From: Sclerurus mexicanus
Taxonomy: Eukaryota > Chordata > Aves > Passeriformes > Furnariidae
NCBI GenBank assembly: GCA_013396755.1
Contig: VWZF01004022.1
Coordinates: 588,294 to 652,293, forward strand
Length of the DNA: 64,000 nucleotides
Reading direction: 5' to 3'
Each line of letters begins with the position of its first letter. Position 1 is the stretch's first letter. The notes below the pieces were generated by a model that had not been told where the DNA came from, searched no databases, and saw only the letters and a program-made list of their open reading frames with translations. Of the stretch, positions 51,201 to 60,639 are shown in pieces. The position numbers and the translations under genes were made by a program.

Positions 51201-52195
51201 TCAGTAGGGTGGGCCAGCAGCAGGACCTGATGCTGAATTATTGCAGCAGAAGTGTGTTCTAGTGGATTCATTTATTTAACCTCTAATGAGGTTGTTAAGG
51301 AGTGTGAAAGTTTTAAATGAATGGAATATTTTAAAATGGTTTTGTGATTTGTGGCCATTTTCAGTTAACATTTTATTAGTTGTTGTTGGTAATGTTATGG
51401 CTGTGCATGTTTTATCTTAAAATAAGAAACAGGAGGCTGAGAATATGCTTATTTTTGGGAATGCCTGTTAGACACTGCTCAATAAGGAACACTGTAGTCA
51501 CCCACATAGGGAGGATGCATCTCATACTCTGTGCTCTTTAAGGCAGCAAATAAAATCATAGCAAGGTCTGAAAGTTAGGAAAATGGCAAACTAGTGTTAC
51601 GACAGTGAAGGTAATTAACCTTCAGTCTGCATTGTCAAGGAATGGAGGTGGAATTTCCACTGGAAGAATGTACAAGAAGAAAATAAGAAAACATGCAATG
51701 TGTTCTTTTCTATGGCTGAAGTTACATTTTAAATCGACCTCTGAGGGAACTGAGGTTTGGTACCTCATGAGGGTTGTAACTACTTGTTCACTCCTTCCAT
51801 GGCTGGGGAAGTCACTGGTGGTGTTTCCCAAAGCCTTTATCCCAGGGCTCTGATGGAAGTAGGCTTTCTCTGCAGCCAGTTTTAGATGAAGAAGGGAATT
51901 ATCTTTCTTCTGTTTCCCAGAGCAGCTCCCTGTGACTGTGTGATTCTGAGGGAAGCACATCATTTGGGATATTTGAAAGGCTTGACTTGGGGAGATCAGA
52001 ACCCTGAGGGGTTTTTATTGCTGATTCCACCAGCTCAGAGACGTGGGGGGTTTTGTTCCTTTTAGGAAAATGAGGGAAAACAAAGTGTGGATTAAGGATT
52101 TCTCCTTTTCTTCCACAGATGTTGTCAACTTGGACCTGAAGTCTACCCTGAGGGTTCTTTACAACCTGTTCACCAAGTACAAGAATGTTGAGTGA
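27203..52195 (+). CDS. PARVB: Beta-parvin, exons 2-13 (first coding exon missing)
   Basis: Twelve exons join in phase: 27203-27292, 29347-29417, 36311-36413, 37889-38029, 38672-38787, 42660-42718, 44442-44461, 45703-45764, 46838-46906, 48566-48667, 48802-48874 and 52119-52195. All introns are GT...AG. With one base from exon 1 they encode 327 residues and a TGA stop; human beta-parvin has 364, so about 37 N-terminal residues are absent. The product is a focal-adhesion scaffold with a disordered N terminus, CH1 (about human residues 87-194), a linker, and CH2 (about 254-361). From family knowledge, CH2 binds integrin-linked kinase and paxillin LD motifs, and CH1 has been linked to the exchange factor alpha-PIX. 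The frame is intact with no frameshift. Identification rests on near-identity to vertebrate beta-parvin along the whole length. Confidence 0.97.
27293..29346 (+). other. PARVB: PARVB intron 2
   Basis: 2,054 bp between GTAAAG and TTGGACAG, phase 1. I see no repeat, RNA gene or exon inside. Confidence 0.85.
29347..29417 (+). CDS. PARVB: PARVB exon 3
   Basis: 71 bp, acceptor TTGGACAG, donor GTAGGA. It encodes about residues 68-91, ENEERTMIDPNSKEDPKFKE and then LIK, the lead-in to CH1. The motif with Asp-Pro, Lys-Glu-Asp-Pro-Lys-Phe is strongly conserved in parvins and has a counterpart in PARVG exon 61136-61200. The exon ends in phase 0. Confidence 0.96.
33789..33826. repeat. T13-A8-GCAAC-T12 homopolymer cluster
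   Basis: Thirteen T (33789-33801), eight A (33802-33809), GCAAC, then twelve T (33815-33826). The A-run can pair with either flanking T-run. Runs like these are prone to slippage and to base-call error. Confidence 0.9.
34971..35033. repeat. Decanucleotide repeat TTATTATTAC
   Basis: Four consecutive decamers, TTATTATTAC, TTATTGTTAC, TTATTATTAC, TTATTATTAC, are followed by a shortened TTATTAC and a decayed tail. The 10-bp period is unusual for a simple repeat and equals about one helical turn. Confidence 0.93.
35105..35124. repeat. (ATT)n microsatellite
   Basis: About six ATT triplets in a row, about 70 bp after the decamer repeat. Confidence 0.9.
36311..36413 (+). CDS. PARVB: PARVB exon 4, start of CH1
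   Basis: 103 bp, acceptor CTTCTAG, donor GTGAGT. It encodes about residues 92-125. The first CH helix carries VLIDWINDVL and is followed by VKQLEEDLYDGQVLQKLL. The Asp-Gly of LYDG is the conserved CH turn before the second helix. The matching PARVG exon begins at 63918 with LLTDWINRTL. It ends after the first base of a Glu codon. Confidence 0.97.
36414..37888 (+). other. PARVB: PARVB intron 4
   Basis: 1,475 bp, phase 1, with no repeat or gene that I can identify. Confidence 0.85.
37889..38029 (+). CDS. PARVB: PARVB exon 5, CH1 core
   Basis: 141 bp, acceptor AAATACAG, donor GTAAGG. It encodes about residues 126-172, including KLNVAEVTQSEIGQKQKLQT and VLEAVHDLLRPHGW. The Gln-Lys-Gln-Lys-Leu segment and the following long helix are characteristic of parvin CH1. 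It ends with the first base of a Ser codon. Confidence 0.97.
38030..38671 (+). other. PARVB: PARVB intron 5
   Basis: 642 bp, phase 1, with a short (ATTT)n stretch near 38130. Nothing else is seen. Confidence 0.85.
38672..38787 (+). CDS. PARVB: PARVB exon 6, end of CH1
   Basis: 116 bp, acceptor GCCTGCAG, donor GTGAGT. It encodes about residues 173-211: IHGKNLISILHLLVALAMHF, then RLPEHV and a valine-rich VQVVVVR. This closes CH1 and enters the linker between the domains. A 200-codon open frame on the opposite strand (38641-39243) overlaps it and is a shadow. Confidence 0.97.
38788..42659 (+). other. PARVB: PARVB intron 6
   Basis: 3,872 bp, phase 0. I see only short chance open frames, a short direct repeat (GTTAAAATCCT twice near 40642-40664) and a (GGGAA)n run near 41996-42011. 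No exon is seen. Confidence 0.85.
42660..42718 (+). CDS. PARVB: PARVB exon 7, inter-CH linker
   Basis: 59 bp, acceptor CCTTTCCAG, donor GTAAGC. It encodes about residues 212-230, KREGLLQTTHVSEELTTTT, plus two bases of a Glu codon. This is the flexible linker between CH1 and CH2; the Ser/Thr-rich end could be a phosphorylation target, which is inference. Confidence 0.96.
42719..44441 (+). other. PARVB: PARVB intron 7
   Basis: 1,723 bp, phase 2. It contains the inverted repeat at 43065-43153 described separately. No other feature is seen. Confidence 0.85.
43065..43153 (+). repeat. Hairpin-forming inverted repeat, 30-bp arms and 29-nt loop
   Basis: The left arm is 43065-43094 and the right arm 43124-43153; both contain the CTCTCAAAACTGAAGTGA core or its complement. 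Over 30 positions 27 pair as Watson-Crick, and the other three are G-U or U-G when read as + strand RNA, so the sense transcript could fold without a mismatch. The total size, 89 nt, is like a precursor microRNA hairpin, but I do not recognise a known microRNA. It could also be a local inverted duplication. Confidence 0.85.
44442..44461 (+). CDS. PARVB: PARVB exon 8, 20-bp microexon
   Basis: The exon runs from acceptor GACTTGCAG to donor GTAAGT. Its 20 bases complete a Glu codon, encode MMMGRF, and give the first base of the next Glu. The phases of exons 7 and 9 (2 and 1) require exactly this exon to keep the frame, and EMMMGRFERD is the known beta-parvin sequence at about residues 231-240. 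It lies in the linker just before CH2. Skipping it would shift the frame, because 20 is not a multiple of three. Confidence 0.95.
44462..45702 (+). other. PARVB: PARVB intron 8
   Basis: 1,241 bp, phase 1, AT-rich, no feature identified. The polypyrimidine tract before exon 9 is interrupted (TCTTTTTTCCCCCCAAAACCAG). Confidence 0.85.
45703..45764 (+). CDS. PARVB: PARVB exon 9
   Basis: 62 bp, donor GTAAAA, which lacks the usual G at position +5. It encodes about residues 238-258, RDAFDTLFDHAPDKLSVVKK, linking to the first helix of CH2. The Phe-Asp-Thr-Leu-Phe-Asp-His-Ala-Pro stretch is typical of parvins. Confidence 0.97.
45765..46837 (+). other. PARVB: PARVB intron 9
   Basis: 1,073 bp, phase 0. 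Nothing identified. Confidence 0.85.
46838..46906 (+). CDS. PARVB: PARVB exon 10, start of CH2
   Basis: 69 bp, acceptor TTTTGCAG, donor GTAGGA, both boundaries in phase 0. It encodes about residues 259-281, SLITFVNKHLNKLNLEVTEL and ETQ. This is the first CH2 helix. Confidence 0.97.
46907..48565 (+). other. PARVB: PARVB intron 10
   Basis: 1,659 bp, phase 0. A poly-T/poly-A rich patch lies near 47763-47805. No exon is seen. Confidence 0.85.
48566..48667 (+). CDS. PARVB: PARVB exon 11, CH2 core
   Basis: 102 bp, acceptor CCCTTTAG, donor GTGGGT. It encodes about residues 282-315: FADGVYLVLLMGLLEDYFVP, then LHNFYLTPESFDQK. The Phe-Ala-Asp-Gly turn is the CH signature and is shared with PARVG. Human PARVB, as I recall, has HHF where this reads HNF, a small lineage difference. 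Confidence 0.97.
48668..48801 (+). other. PARVB: PARVB intron 11, very short
   Basis: 134 bp, phase 0, by far the smallest intron in the gene. It starts GTGGGT and ends CTCTTTCAG. Confidence 0.92.
48802..48874 (+). CDS. PARVB: PARVB exon 12, CH2
   Basis: 73 bp, donor GTGAGG. It encodes about residues 316-339, VHNVSFAFELMQDGGLKKPK and ARPE, and ends after one base of an Asp codon. From structures of parvin CH2 domains, this C-terminal half helps form the surfaces that contact integrin-linked kinase. Confidence 0.97.
48875..52118 (+). other. PARVB: PARVB intron 12
   Basis: 3,244 bp, phase 1. It contains an antisense CR1 fragment at 50612-51015. The rest shows only chance open frames. Confidence 0.85.
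50612..51015 (-). mobile_element. CR1 retrotransposon, 3' region, antisense
   Basis: Read on the + strand it starts near ATCACAGGATTGTTCAGGTT and continues GGAAAAGAGCTCTAAG, then GAGTCCAACCATTAACGCAG. It then has the TTCTCCCTCTTACCCAATCT, GTTGCCTCTTGTCCTGTTGT and AGAAGGTCTCCCCTGAGC blocks of CR1 in reverse orientation, and the ATTGCTGATCCAGCCCAGG segment near 50990. It is about 400 bp, 5' truncated and not coding. Confidence 0.92.
52119..52195 (+). CDS. PARVB: PARVB exon 13, C terminus and stop
   Basis: The acceptor is TTCCACAG. It encodes about residues 340-364: VVNLDLKSTLRVLYNLFTKY, then KNVE and TGA at 52193-52195. This is the last helix of CH2. The total length matches human beta-parvin exactly when 37 residues are allowed for the missing first exon. 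Confidence 0.97.
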
Positions 52196-52246
52196 TCCTG
52201 GAAGCTGCTGAGGTCTCTCCATCCTTCAACCTCCTTAGGAAATGAC

Positions 52247-52252
52247 AATAAA
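52247..52252 (+). terminator. PARVB: Proximal poly(A) signal AATAAA of PARVB
   Basis: AATAAA begins 51 bases after the stop codon and a GT-rich stretch follows at about 52312-52345. Use of this site would give an unusually short 3' UTR of about 70-80 nt. The more distant signal at 55021 is the alternative. Confidence 0.6.
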
Positions 52253-55020
52253 CACGCCCTCTGCACGCTCCCATTGTGCCTTATGCTAGACTTCATGCGT
52301 TCTTTCTGCAGTTGGTGTGGTCTGTCTGTAGTGTTTATATGACAATTCCACTAAAAATAGTGCATGTGTATTCTCTAGGTCACTTGAAGATGTGTAGCTA
52401 TTTCACACTTTTACCAGAAGATACTGTTGGATCTGTCATTTGTTATAACCTCCAAGTGTTCTTTGGAGAAAGGAAATATACCACTAATTACTTCTAAGAA
52501 CCAGGGAAAACACAAGACCTTCCTCATGGCTGGAGACTCTTTGATTCTACGCTAGACTTTCTTTTGTCCAATCCTTGGTTGCAACTGGCATTTGATGATT
52601 TTCCAGGGTGAAGTATTAGCAATAGAAAATCAGCATTGGGGTTTATTTAGAAGCTGAGCCTTTTCTGTTAAATAAGGTTTCGTGTGTTCTGGTGGGTGGG
52701 TTGGGCTGAGGGGAATTACAGGCACCATCTGAAGCTGATGGCAAAAGCCTCGGTTTTTGTGTTCACCTCATTCTACTCAGTGTTATTTCCATTCAGTGTT
52801 TACGCAGGTGAAGTCTTGCAATGGGATGACCAACTAATCTTTTGATGTCTGTTTTTATTTCGTCTCTTCTCTAGGAGAAATTTGGTTGCTAGAGACACTG
52901 TTACCCATTAAGCTTCAGTCAGGCCAGTCAGGAGCTGGTCAAACAGGCACAAGCTGGATTAGTGCATTTAGCCCCAGGTCCTTTCTGAAATAATGAGCTT
53001 GGCAGTTTAAAGGCTGATTCTTCACTTCATGTAGCTCAGTTAAAGGGTCAGGTTGCTCCTGCTGGAGTTGTTGGCAGCTGTAGGGTTCTGGGGATCAGGC
53101 TTTTATAAACAGACAGGTTTGCTCTGCTCCGTGAGCTCACGTCAGTCCTGTTGCAAGAGAGTATATTCTTCCCCTAAAAATGGATTTCTTACAGCAAACA
53201 TTGTTTACTCTTGAACTCAGATTCAAGAGGAAACACGCCATTTGAACGGTGTAATTTTACAGTTGGAGCTTTCTCCTTCCTTCCTTCCTTCAACATTTTT
53301 TTTTTCATCTCAAAGGGAGAGAAATGGGCTTACACTACTTTGTTTCGTATTGTTTTGGTACTTGAATTATTTGGGTCACCTCCCCTCACACCTCTAAAAC
53401 AAAGATGGAAGGAAATTGCCCTTTCTTTGCATGAAAAATTCAGATCTCATCTGCTCTGTGAGGTTCTCTGGGGAATCTGCTTGCCCGTGCTTAGGATGGA
53501 GCTGGCCTCTCACTGTTTATACAGAGCCTAGAAAACTTGGACTTGGAGTTCAGCTGGGGCCACTAAACTCTACAAACCCAGCAGTTATTACAGAGACCTA
53601 CAGAGGTGCTAAAGGCTTGGTGGGTCAGCTGTCCTGGCAAGTTAAAGAAATTGGTCTAAATAAGGGGATCATGAGGCTCTCAAACTTTTAGTTTAATAGA
53701 GTATTATCTGTGGGAAACAAGTCTGTTAAAGAGTTGTCATTCCACCCACCTCCCTTCAGGTGAGGTGGAAGGGCCAATGCTGTTTATATTCTCTGAGCTG
53801 CTGGGAAACACCTCCAGAGAGTCTAGTTTTTGAAACTGCAAGCAATATTAACATCAAAAATAAACAGAAAATAACAAGAAGAGCAGGATAAGAGTGATTT
53901 GGCTTTGGGGGATGGTTATTTCTGAGATGGCATCATACAGCTGGCTTCTTCATGGCACGTGAGCAGATGTGAACATACTGGCAGGTTTTAAGAGGCTGTT
54001 TTGTTCAATTACGTGTTGCTGGTAACTCTGCAGAAACCTGAGTCCCTGTGCTGCAACCTGAGGCATTCCTTATATGAATATCCCTGTCAGCCAGAACTGC
54101 ATCCTTATGTTACTATCCCAGATGCCCTGAGCAAGTTTGGAGCAGGTGTCATACCACGTTCTGTTAGGTTTTTAAGTCCGTTTGTAAATGTTGCACAGGG
54201 TAAATACTCATTCCTTGGCTCCTTGCTGTCTGGCCAGCTCACTGTTCCTGTAGACACTGTATTTATTGTTAACAGGATTGTGAGCAGGGTAGATTTAAGC
54301 ACTGGAGCTTCAGCCCAATCAGTCCAGTTTCCAGGAAGAGCAGAGTAGGTAAACTTCTCTGAACACCTGCTTTTGTCATGCCTTTCTGTTTCACATGTGA
54401 TGTTTCTTTTCCTCTCAAGTCAGTGTTAAGAATGTTATTCACCATTTCTTTGTGTTACTGGGGTTTTGCTTTTGTTCCCTGGGTACCAGTGGGATAGATC
54501 TCAATCCTACTGAGATCAGTGCTGGATGCGCTGCAGCATTAAAGCTTCCACATTTGCAAGTACTTAATGAATGTCTGTGTTTTCCAGTCTATGCAACTTG
54601 ACTTGTAGGTGCATCTACTGGACATCCTCAGTTCCACTGAGCTCTGTTACCACAGGAGGAACTCAGATGCTCCTCAGCTGCATTCTGGTTTTCAAGATGA
54701 AAAACCAAAAGTGGCAGATTTTTATTTTTTTTAATCAGCTTAAACCCTATTTCTTACCCCTCTTCCCCACGCCCCAGTGCTTTCAGTATTAACGTATTTT
54801 TTAAGAATCTTTTCTACTGGTTTTAACAGTATTTACTCTGGATTTCTAACTACTAAAAGCCAGCCTTGCAGATAAAATTCTGGACTTGTCACATGCTGGA
54901 GGCATCCAGCTTAGTGGTAAGAGTTGTGTACTGTAAGCAAGTTACAATGCAATGCTATGTTTGCTAAAATTCACAGCAGGAGTGTTATGCATGGTTTGTG
55001 ACAGTTGTACTATTTATTCA

Positions 55021-55026
55021 AATAAA
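55021..55026 (+). terminator. PARVB: Candidate distal poly(A) signal
   Basis: AATAAA is preceded by a T-rich upstream stretch (ACTATTTATTCA) and followed 15-40 bases later by a T/GT-rich stretch (GTTTTCTGTATGTTTTATTT). This is a better textbook context than the proximal signal. Its use would give a 3' UTR of about 2.85 kb. Confidence 0.4.
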
Positions 55027-56814
55027 CAAATAATGGTCACTATGTTTTCTGTATGTTTTATTTTTGCCAATTGGACAAGTCTGTGGGAAGAACTTTTGAA
55101 TGGTGAGTTTCAGCTGTCTCCATCAAGGAGTGTCTTAGGCTGGTCTGTGCACAGCTAGAAAAGCAGTGATCTCTGTTTCTGACCCTGGTGCAGGTGATGA
55201 GATGGCATGGGCAGGCACAAATAACCTCTTCTGTAGGTTTCTTCAGCCTTTTTTTTTCTTTTTTTTTTAATATTGCTCAGCTACTGGACCTGATCAACTT
55301 GTTTACCTTTGTCCTTCCACAAGAGAAAAGTAACTGACTTACACTTCTCGATACCATTAGAAGATGAGACCCAGTTCTTGCACATCAGCATGGGAGGGAA
55401 TCCTGGCATGCCAAAGCCAGGACCATGTGTGCCTACAGAGCTCTTGGGAAGCACAGGCAACCTGGAGTGACACTGAAGGTGTCTGTGTGCCTCCCTTTGC
55501 TCTGTATGGAGAGAGCATGGAGTGGCTCCGATCCAGCAAGGCTGTGCGGAGAAGCAGGAAAATGCATTATCAGAAGTTGGTGGTGGCGGGACTGCTGTTG
55601 ATTCCTTGCTTTGTTCTTCAGTGGCTATTTTTACATGAGGGCCAAGTGTGTGGTGTGGGGGGGTGTGTGTGAGGTGTGCTTTGGGAACGTACAGAAGGAC
55701 TCAGAGTGGGGGGAGCTGGGCATGACATCAGGTGCAGGTCTGGTACAGAAGTTACTAGTGCTGTTCTACAGGAGACTGGGTGCCCCATGCACTCGAGGCA
55801 GCATCACTTTCTGGAGGAAAATAAGTGCTTGTCCATCATGTGTGTTTCAGACTTGGTCTTTTAGCACTGACACTCTGGACTGCACATGAGGCTTTCAAGA
55901 AAGAACTCTTTTGTGTTGTCACTTGAAGTCGGGAGAGACCTGGGAATTACAGATGGATTTCCCAGCAGTTAATTCTTCCTGCTCCCTCTGCCTGCTGTAT
56001 GAAACTGGTTATGTCCAAAGTTCCCAACAGCACCTCCAGCGACCCCTTCTTTTTGTTTTTCACTTACTGCACGTTCAGACTTCAAAATGCACTTTTGAAT
56101 AGGTAAGAAGGTACTCTGAGTCTTTGCTAATTTGTTGTATTGTGCTTGTTATCTGCCTGGAAAAGAGTTTTTGCCCTTTGATTCAGGATTTTGAGTTAAG
56201 TTCTCACTTATGAAGAATTCATGGCAGCTGGAAATCTGTTTAGCCCATTTTATCCATTCTTGCCTTTGTCATGGAGCTAAAGATGGGAGTCAGTCCCTTA
56301 ACAGTGTTAAACCAGACCAGCTTAATTGGTGTGGCTGCCTGCTGTCTCATTTTGGGGGGGTCATGCAGGGCTGCAGAGTTGCTGGGAGAGTTCACAAATA
56401 CAACTGGAACCTGCAGGAAATGTCCAGGGAAGGCGGTTGCTGTAGGAAGCTTTTCCATCAGTGATGGAGAAGGGACGGAAGAGCAGCAGCACTGCCCAGT
56501 GGAGATAACTCTTGTCTCAGATGAGCATTGTGAGCCCTGGTGTGGCTCATTAGCTCTCTAAGGACAAATGAGTTAACCTTCTGCCTGGATTTCTCCTTCC
56601 ACCATGTAGGTAGAGTGGTGCTGCTCTGCTTTACAACAAGCTGCAAGGACTGCGAGTGCAAGGTGCAACGTGGCATGATTTTGCCTGTTCTTGCCTGGTT
56701 TGTGGTTACCTGCAGAGTAAAAAAAATCGCCGTACAGGAACACGTACGTCTCTCTGATGCTGTGCGGTGTTCCAGGAGCTGCATGTTTCCTGCGTTTGTG
56801 TTGCTGTTTATTTT

Positions 56815-57007
56815 GGTCTGCAGCAGGGCCCGGGCACACGGGCAGGGAGGTTCCGGATGCGGCGCGGTTTCGATTTTGGGAGCCGCTTCCCCTCGCACAG
56901 CCCTGCTCCCAGCCTGGGGCCGGGCCCCTCGCCCCAAAAATCCCACCCTGCCTGCTCTCAGAAGGTCTTGGAAGAGCTGCTGGAGAGCTACTGAAGGAGG
57001 GAAGGGT
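56815..57007 (+). promoter_or_regulatory. CpG-rich patch with splice donor, candidate PARVG first exon
   Basis: GC- and CpG-rich sequence (around CCGGATGCGGCGCGG and GGGGCCGGGCCCCTCGCCCC) stands out from AT-richer flanks and is followed by a consensus donor, GAAGG|GTAAGT, with GT at 57006. It lies 3.5 kb upstream of the PARVG start-codon exon, whose 5' UTR is itself spliced (acceptor ending 60537). A non-coding first exon ending at 57005 would fit. Three overlapping open frames of about 180 codons here resemble nothing known and reflect low stop density. Confidence 0.35.
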
Positions 57008-58199
57008 AAGTTTGGCAAAAGGGACTCCGTTCTTGACCGCGTAAGACTTTGCGTCCACGTGGGCTGTTCTTGCTAAGATAATATCTGATGCTGATGGGCA
57101 AAACATGGCTCCTGAAAGCTCTGGCACTAAATAGGGAAGTAAAAGTGAGTTTTAAACTCGGTGCAAAATGCACATTCTCTTCTTCTTTTTTTTTTTTTCT
57201 TATTTATTTTTTTAATTATGGTTTTCTAGTCACATTCCCACTTGGTTTTTGTCCCTGTCTTTGTGCGATCTAGACAGCCGTTCCTAGGAAATTGAGCTAG
57301 TGCAGGGTAGGGCTTTTGTCTTTTCAAATAGGAGATAAAGCAGCTGAACAGTTTGGTACCACTGATGAGTGCTCTGTGTACATTCTACAGGTGGTTTGTA
57401 AGCCAGAGACCACCACTCATTAATGCTTTATCTCAGGGATATCTGAGAGCCAGACTCTGTGAAGACTCCTGGAGGAAAAATGAGCTGCTCTGACCCAACT
57501 AGAGAATTAATTGTTTACCTCTAGTTGTGGCATTGCAGGGTTGTGCAATAGCTTCCTTCTTGACGTGATAAAATTTCACTTGCATTTCATGTTCATAGCC
57601 AATAATGAAACCTCAATTTTATTTACAAATGTCATAATGAAATGCCTCTACCATGAGTTATTTGAGCAGTTGTCTCTTATGATGATCTCTTCACCAAGTG
57701 CTGATAAATAACTTGTGCAGGAGGATGGGGGCTGGAAAACCCAGCAATGTCAGTCCCAGCTCTGGGCAGCACATTTAACTAACAGCCAGCAGGGGCTGGG
57801 TGCAGCAAGCATGAAAACCTGCATGGGACAACAGGTTCTTCCATCCCTTCCTACTTCTCATTCAACAGCCAGCCCAAGAAAGCATCCAAACCCCATCATG
57901 TCCCATTTGACATCATTTCTGTGGGATGTTCCTCCTGGAAAGGCTGCTGCTGCCTGGGACCAAGCCTCATGCCACATGAGGGACTGCTTGTGAGTGCTAA
58001 TTCTGAGTAATAAACGAGCCTACTAAATGGTGAGGAGCTGCAGTTCTCAGGCTCTGAAATGCCTGTGGGGGATCAATATTGATAGACGGGAGGTGAAACA
58101 CAACACTGGCTCTGCAGATAAGTGATGGGCTCTGGGGGGGTTGTTGGTACTTAGAAATAAGATCTTGTAGATATAATAGTTCCATTTAAAGTGTCAGCT

Positions 58200-58400
58200 T
58201 GGTCAAAAAAGCAAACAGTGTCAGGAATTTGGAGGAGAGGAGCAGAGAGCGCCGTGAATGCTGCGGGGCACCTCTAAATCTGGGCGGGTTGGGTTCCTGG
58301 CACTTCCAAAAGGCTGCGATAGTGCTGGAGGAAGCTCAGAAAAGAGCAACCAGGATGACCAAAGGCACTGCCAAATGGTTTCCCAGTGAAAGGTAACTAA
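58200..58400 (+). mobile_element. CR1 ORF2 C-terminal fragment, decayed
   Basis: The segment contains GCTGGAGGAAGCTCAGAAAA, then GAGCAACCAGGATGACCAAA and a CCCAGTGAAAGGTAACT end. These resemble the region of CR1 ORF2 that encodes an Ala-Gln-Lys-Arg-Ala-Thr-Arg-Met motif. An upstream AAAAAAGCAAACAGTGTC piece fits the same region. There is no intact frame. Confidence 0.65.
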
Positions 58401-60537
58401 GCTGTAGGCTGTGCATTCTCAGTTGGGCTGCTGGGTGGTGTGATGGACACCTATTCAATGGGAAGCTCATGGGGAGTAGATATGTTGGCAGCTTCTAATG
58501 ACCAGGATCCCAGTTTTGATTGAGGAAGGCTGAGCTGCAGCCTGTCAAAGTGTTTTTTAGGGATGTATCTGTATATCCTTGCTCTGCATGTGTTTTTTGG
58601 GCTTCTTTCCCCCCCTTCCCCAAGTTTCTGGTCCTGGGTGCTGTAAGGACTGGATAATAGGCGTGTTAGTGTTACCCAAGGCAGCAATTTTAACACTCTG
58701 ACTGAGTAGGACACACAGGACCAAGGCCTTATTTTATTACGTCCTTGCAAATTCTGAATTTCAGGCCTTTCCTTAGAGGTTTCCAAATTTTAGACTCTAT
58801 CTGAGGTGCAGAAAGTCAAGGGAAATGAGAGCCACGCCAGCTGAGTATTGCAGCAGAGCTGAGTGAGTGGAAGTTGTGGTTTACACGGACAATTACCACT
58901 TTGAGCAGGACTTCCCAAGGCATAACAGCTGTCAGAAACCTAATTTAAAAGCAAGTAGTCCTCAGGTTGCTCTGTATTAATTAACTTTTCTCTCTCAGGG
59001 CACTCTTATCTCAGATGGTTCAGTTGTTCCTCAGGCACTAAATGACTCAATTTCTCCTATCTTATTTTATCAAGCACCTTTTTAGAGATAGCATTCGGTT
59101 TCGCAGCCATCGTAATGAAATTAATTCCCTTGTGACCCTTTCTCCTAGTGCCTTGCTGGCAATTTTGTGCCAACTTGATTTGCCAGATGGATGTGCAGAA
59201 GCATCCAATTGCTCTTTTGTACCAATATTCCGGGCTTGGCAAAATCCCTGTTAAAATACATGCTCGTAATGCCCTGTGACTGGGAGCCTTTAATAAATAT
59301 GTGAGGGAGAGCCTTCAGAGCAGCGCTGTGCTGGGTGGTGGATGAAGGTACCGAGGAGAGAATTGTCACTTTGGAGGTGTTCTGTGGCCACCTGCAGCAG
59401 CATTTTCAGCAGGTGCCTTGCTCTGCTGTGCTTATAGGGCTGGGCTGTGGGAGCATCTCACTTCAGGCAGCTGAGGCTGCCCCTGGGAACAGAATGGAAG
59501 TAACTGGAGAATCCAAACCAGGGCTGGACACTCACTGAAATGCTCTGGATTTCTCCTCAAAGGTGCCATTCCCACTCAGTACTTCGGGACACTCTAAGAG
59601 ACAGGGCTCCTAATACAGGCAGCTTGTGTGGGTCCTGCCCTGCGTGAACCTCTAACATGGAGCATCTCATTTCCAGTTAAAAAAAAAGCACAAAACCAGT
59701 CAGCATCCCCTCTCCCACAGTGGCCCAGCATTGCTGAACTCCAGAGAGGAGCATTTCCCACCCACGGATGAGCGCCCTGAGTCCAGCAGCAGCTGGGTCT
59801 GATGATTCAGACTGTAAATGTCTTTCCTGCTCATCATATTGACTCTGACTTTCATGGGTTTTCTGGGCTGTTGGGAAAGAGGAGGTCTCTTACTCACAGT
59901 AGTGCAGATGATTCCACAGCACAAACCATACACTGCCTTGAGTGTCCAGGGCTCAAAGCTCTTTCCTTCAGCTCTGCAGGCCACCATTTATTTGTATGTT
60001 TGATTTCTTGCACTTAAATCAACATGCATTTAGTTTAAGCTTGTAAAAGAGACTCTTCAGATTCCAATAACTGTAACTTTTTACTGAGTTTCAGTCTTTG
60101 CCAAGCTAAAGCATCCTGGTGTTTTTAGTCTTGTGGACTTCTTTAATCTTGTGGACTTTAAGCAAGCACTTAAAACTGAACATTTTTAAATCTTCTAGCA
60201 GATACCCATTAATACCTTGGGCCTGAAAGCTTTTTCATGTCAGTTGAAATAGGATTTTACTCATCTAGTACAGGTAAAACAGAATGAGATGGAATTAAAG
60301 TAAGTTTTAGTACTTCAGGCCCTTTTCTCCTACACGCTGATGATTAACAGAAAAAATGAAAAATTGTTTTTAACTTCTTTGCACACATTTAAATATATTT
60401 TCAGATTTTTTTTTTCTAGAAGCAACCCACTGGTCATGAAATAGTAACTGATAAAAAGCCTCCTTTAGTTTGTTTGTTTTCTTCTTAGCACTAATTTTGA
60501 TCTTTATGTGCCTTTCCCCCCCATATTTTTTTATCAG

Positions 60538-60639
60538 TTTACCAGGAGTGAGAAAAGATAATGGATCCAGACTTTTCAAATGTGTTTATGCAGCCTTCTA
60601 CACTGGATCAATTACTGAATGAGACTGTCATTGCTAAAG
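60538..60639 (+). CDS. PARVG: PARVG exon with start codon
   Basis: An acceptor (TTTTTTTATCAG, ending 60537) gives 23 nt of 5' UTR before the ATG at 60561. The coding part is MDPDFSNVFMQPSTLDQLLN, then ETVIAK, plus one base of Gly. The donor GTTTGT is weak (T at +3, T at +4). An open frame continues past the donor to 60755, but its downstream part has no homology, so the splice is preferred. Confidence 0.88.

Larger units (their letters stand above)
52253..60537. other. PARVB distal 3' UTR and PARVB-PARVG intergenic space
   Basis: There is no coding exon with recognisable homology. The segment holds poly(A) signal candidates at 53859, 54538 (ATTAAA) and 55021, a (CTTC)n run near 53275-53292, a CpG-rich patch at 56815-57060 and a CR1 fragment at 58200-58400. 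T-rich runs lie near 55250 and 57185. Non-coding 5' exons of PARVG may lie here. Confidence 0.6.

Noticed and set aside
56458..57127. Three overlapping frames of 178-186 codons on both strands
   Set aside because: GC-rich sequence with few stops; the translations have no homology that I know. Treated as a promoter-like patch instead.
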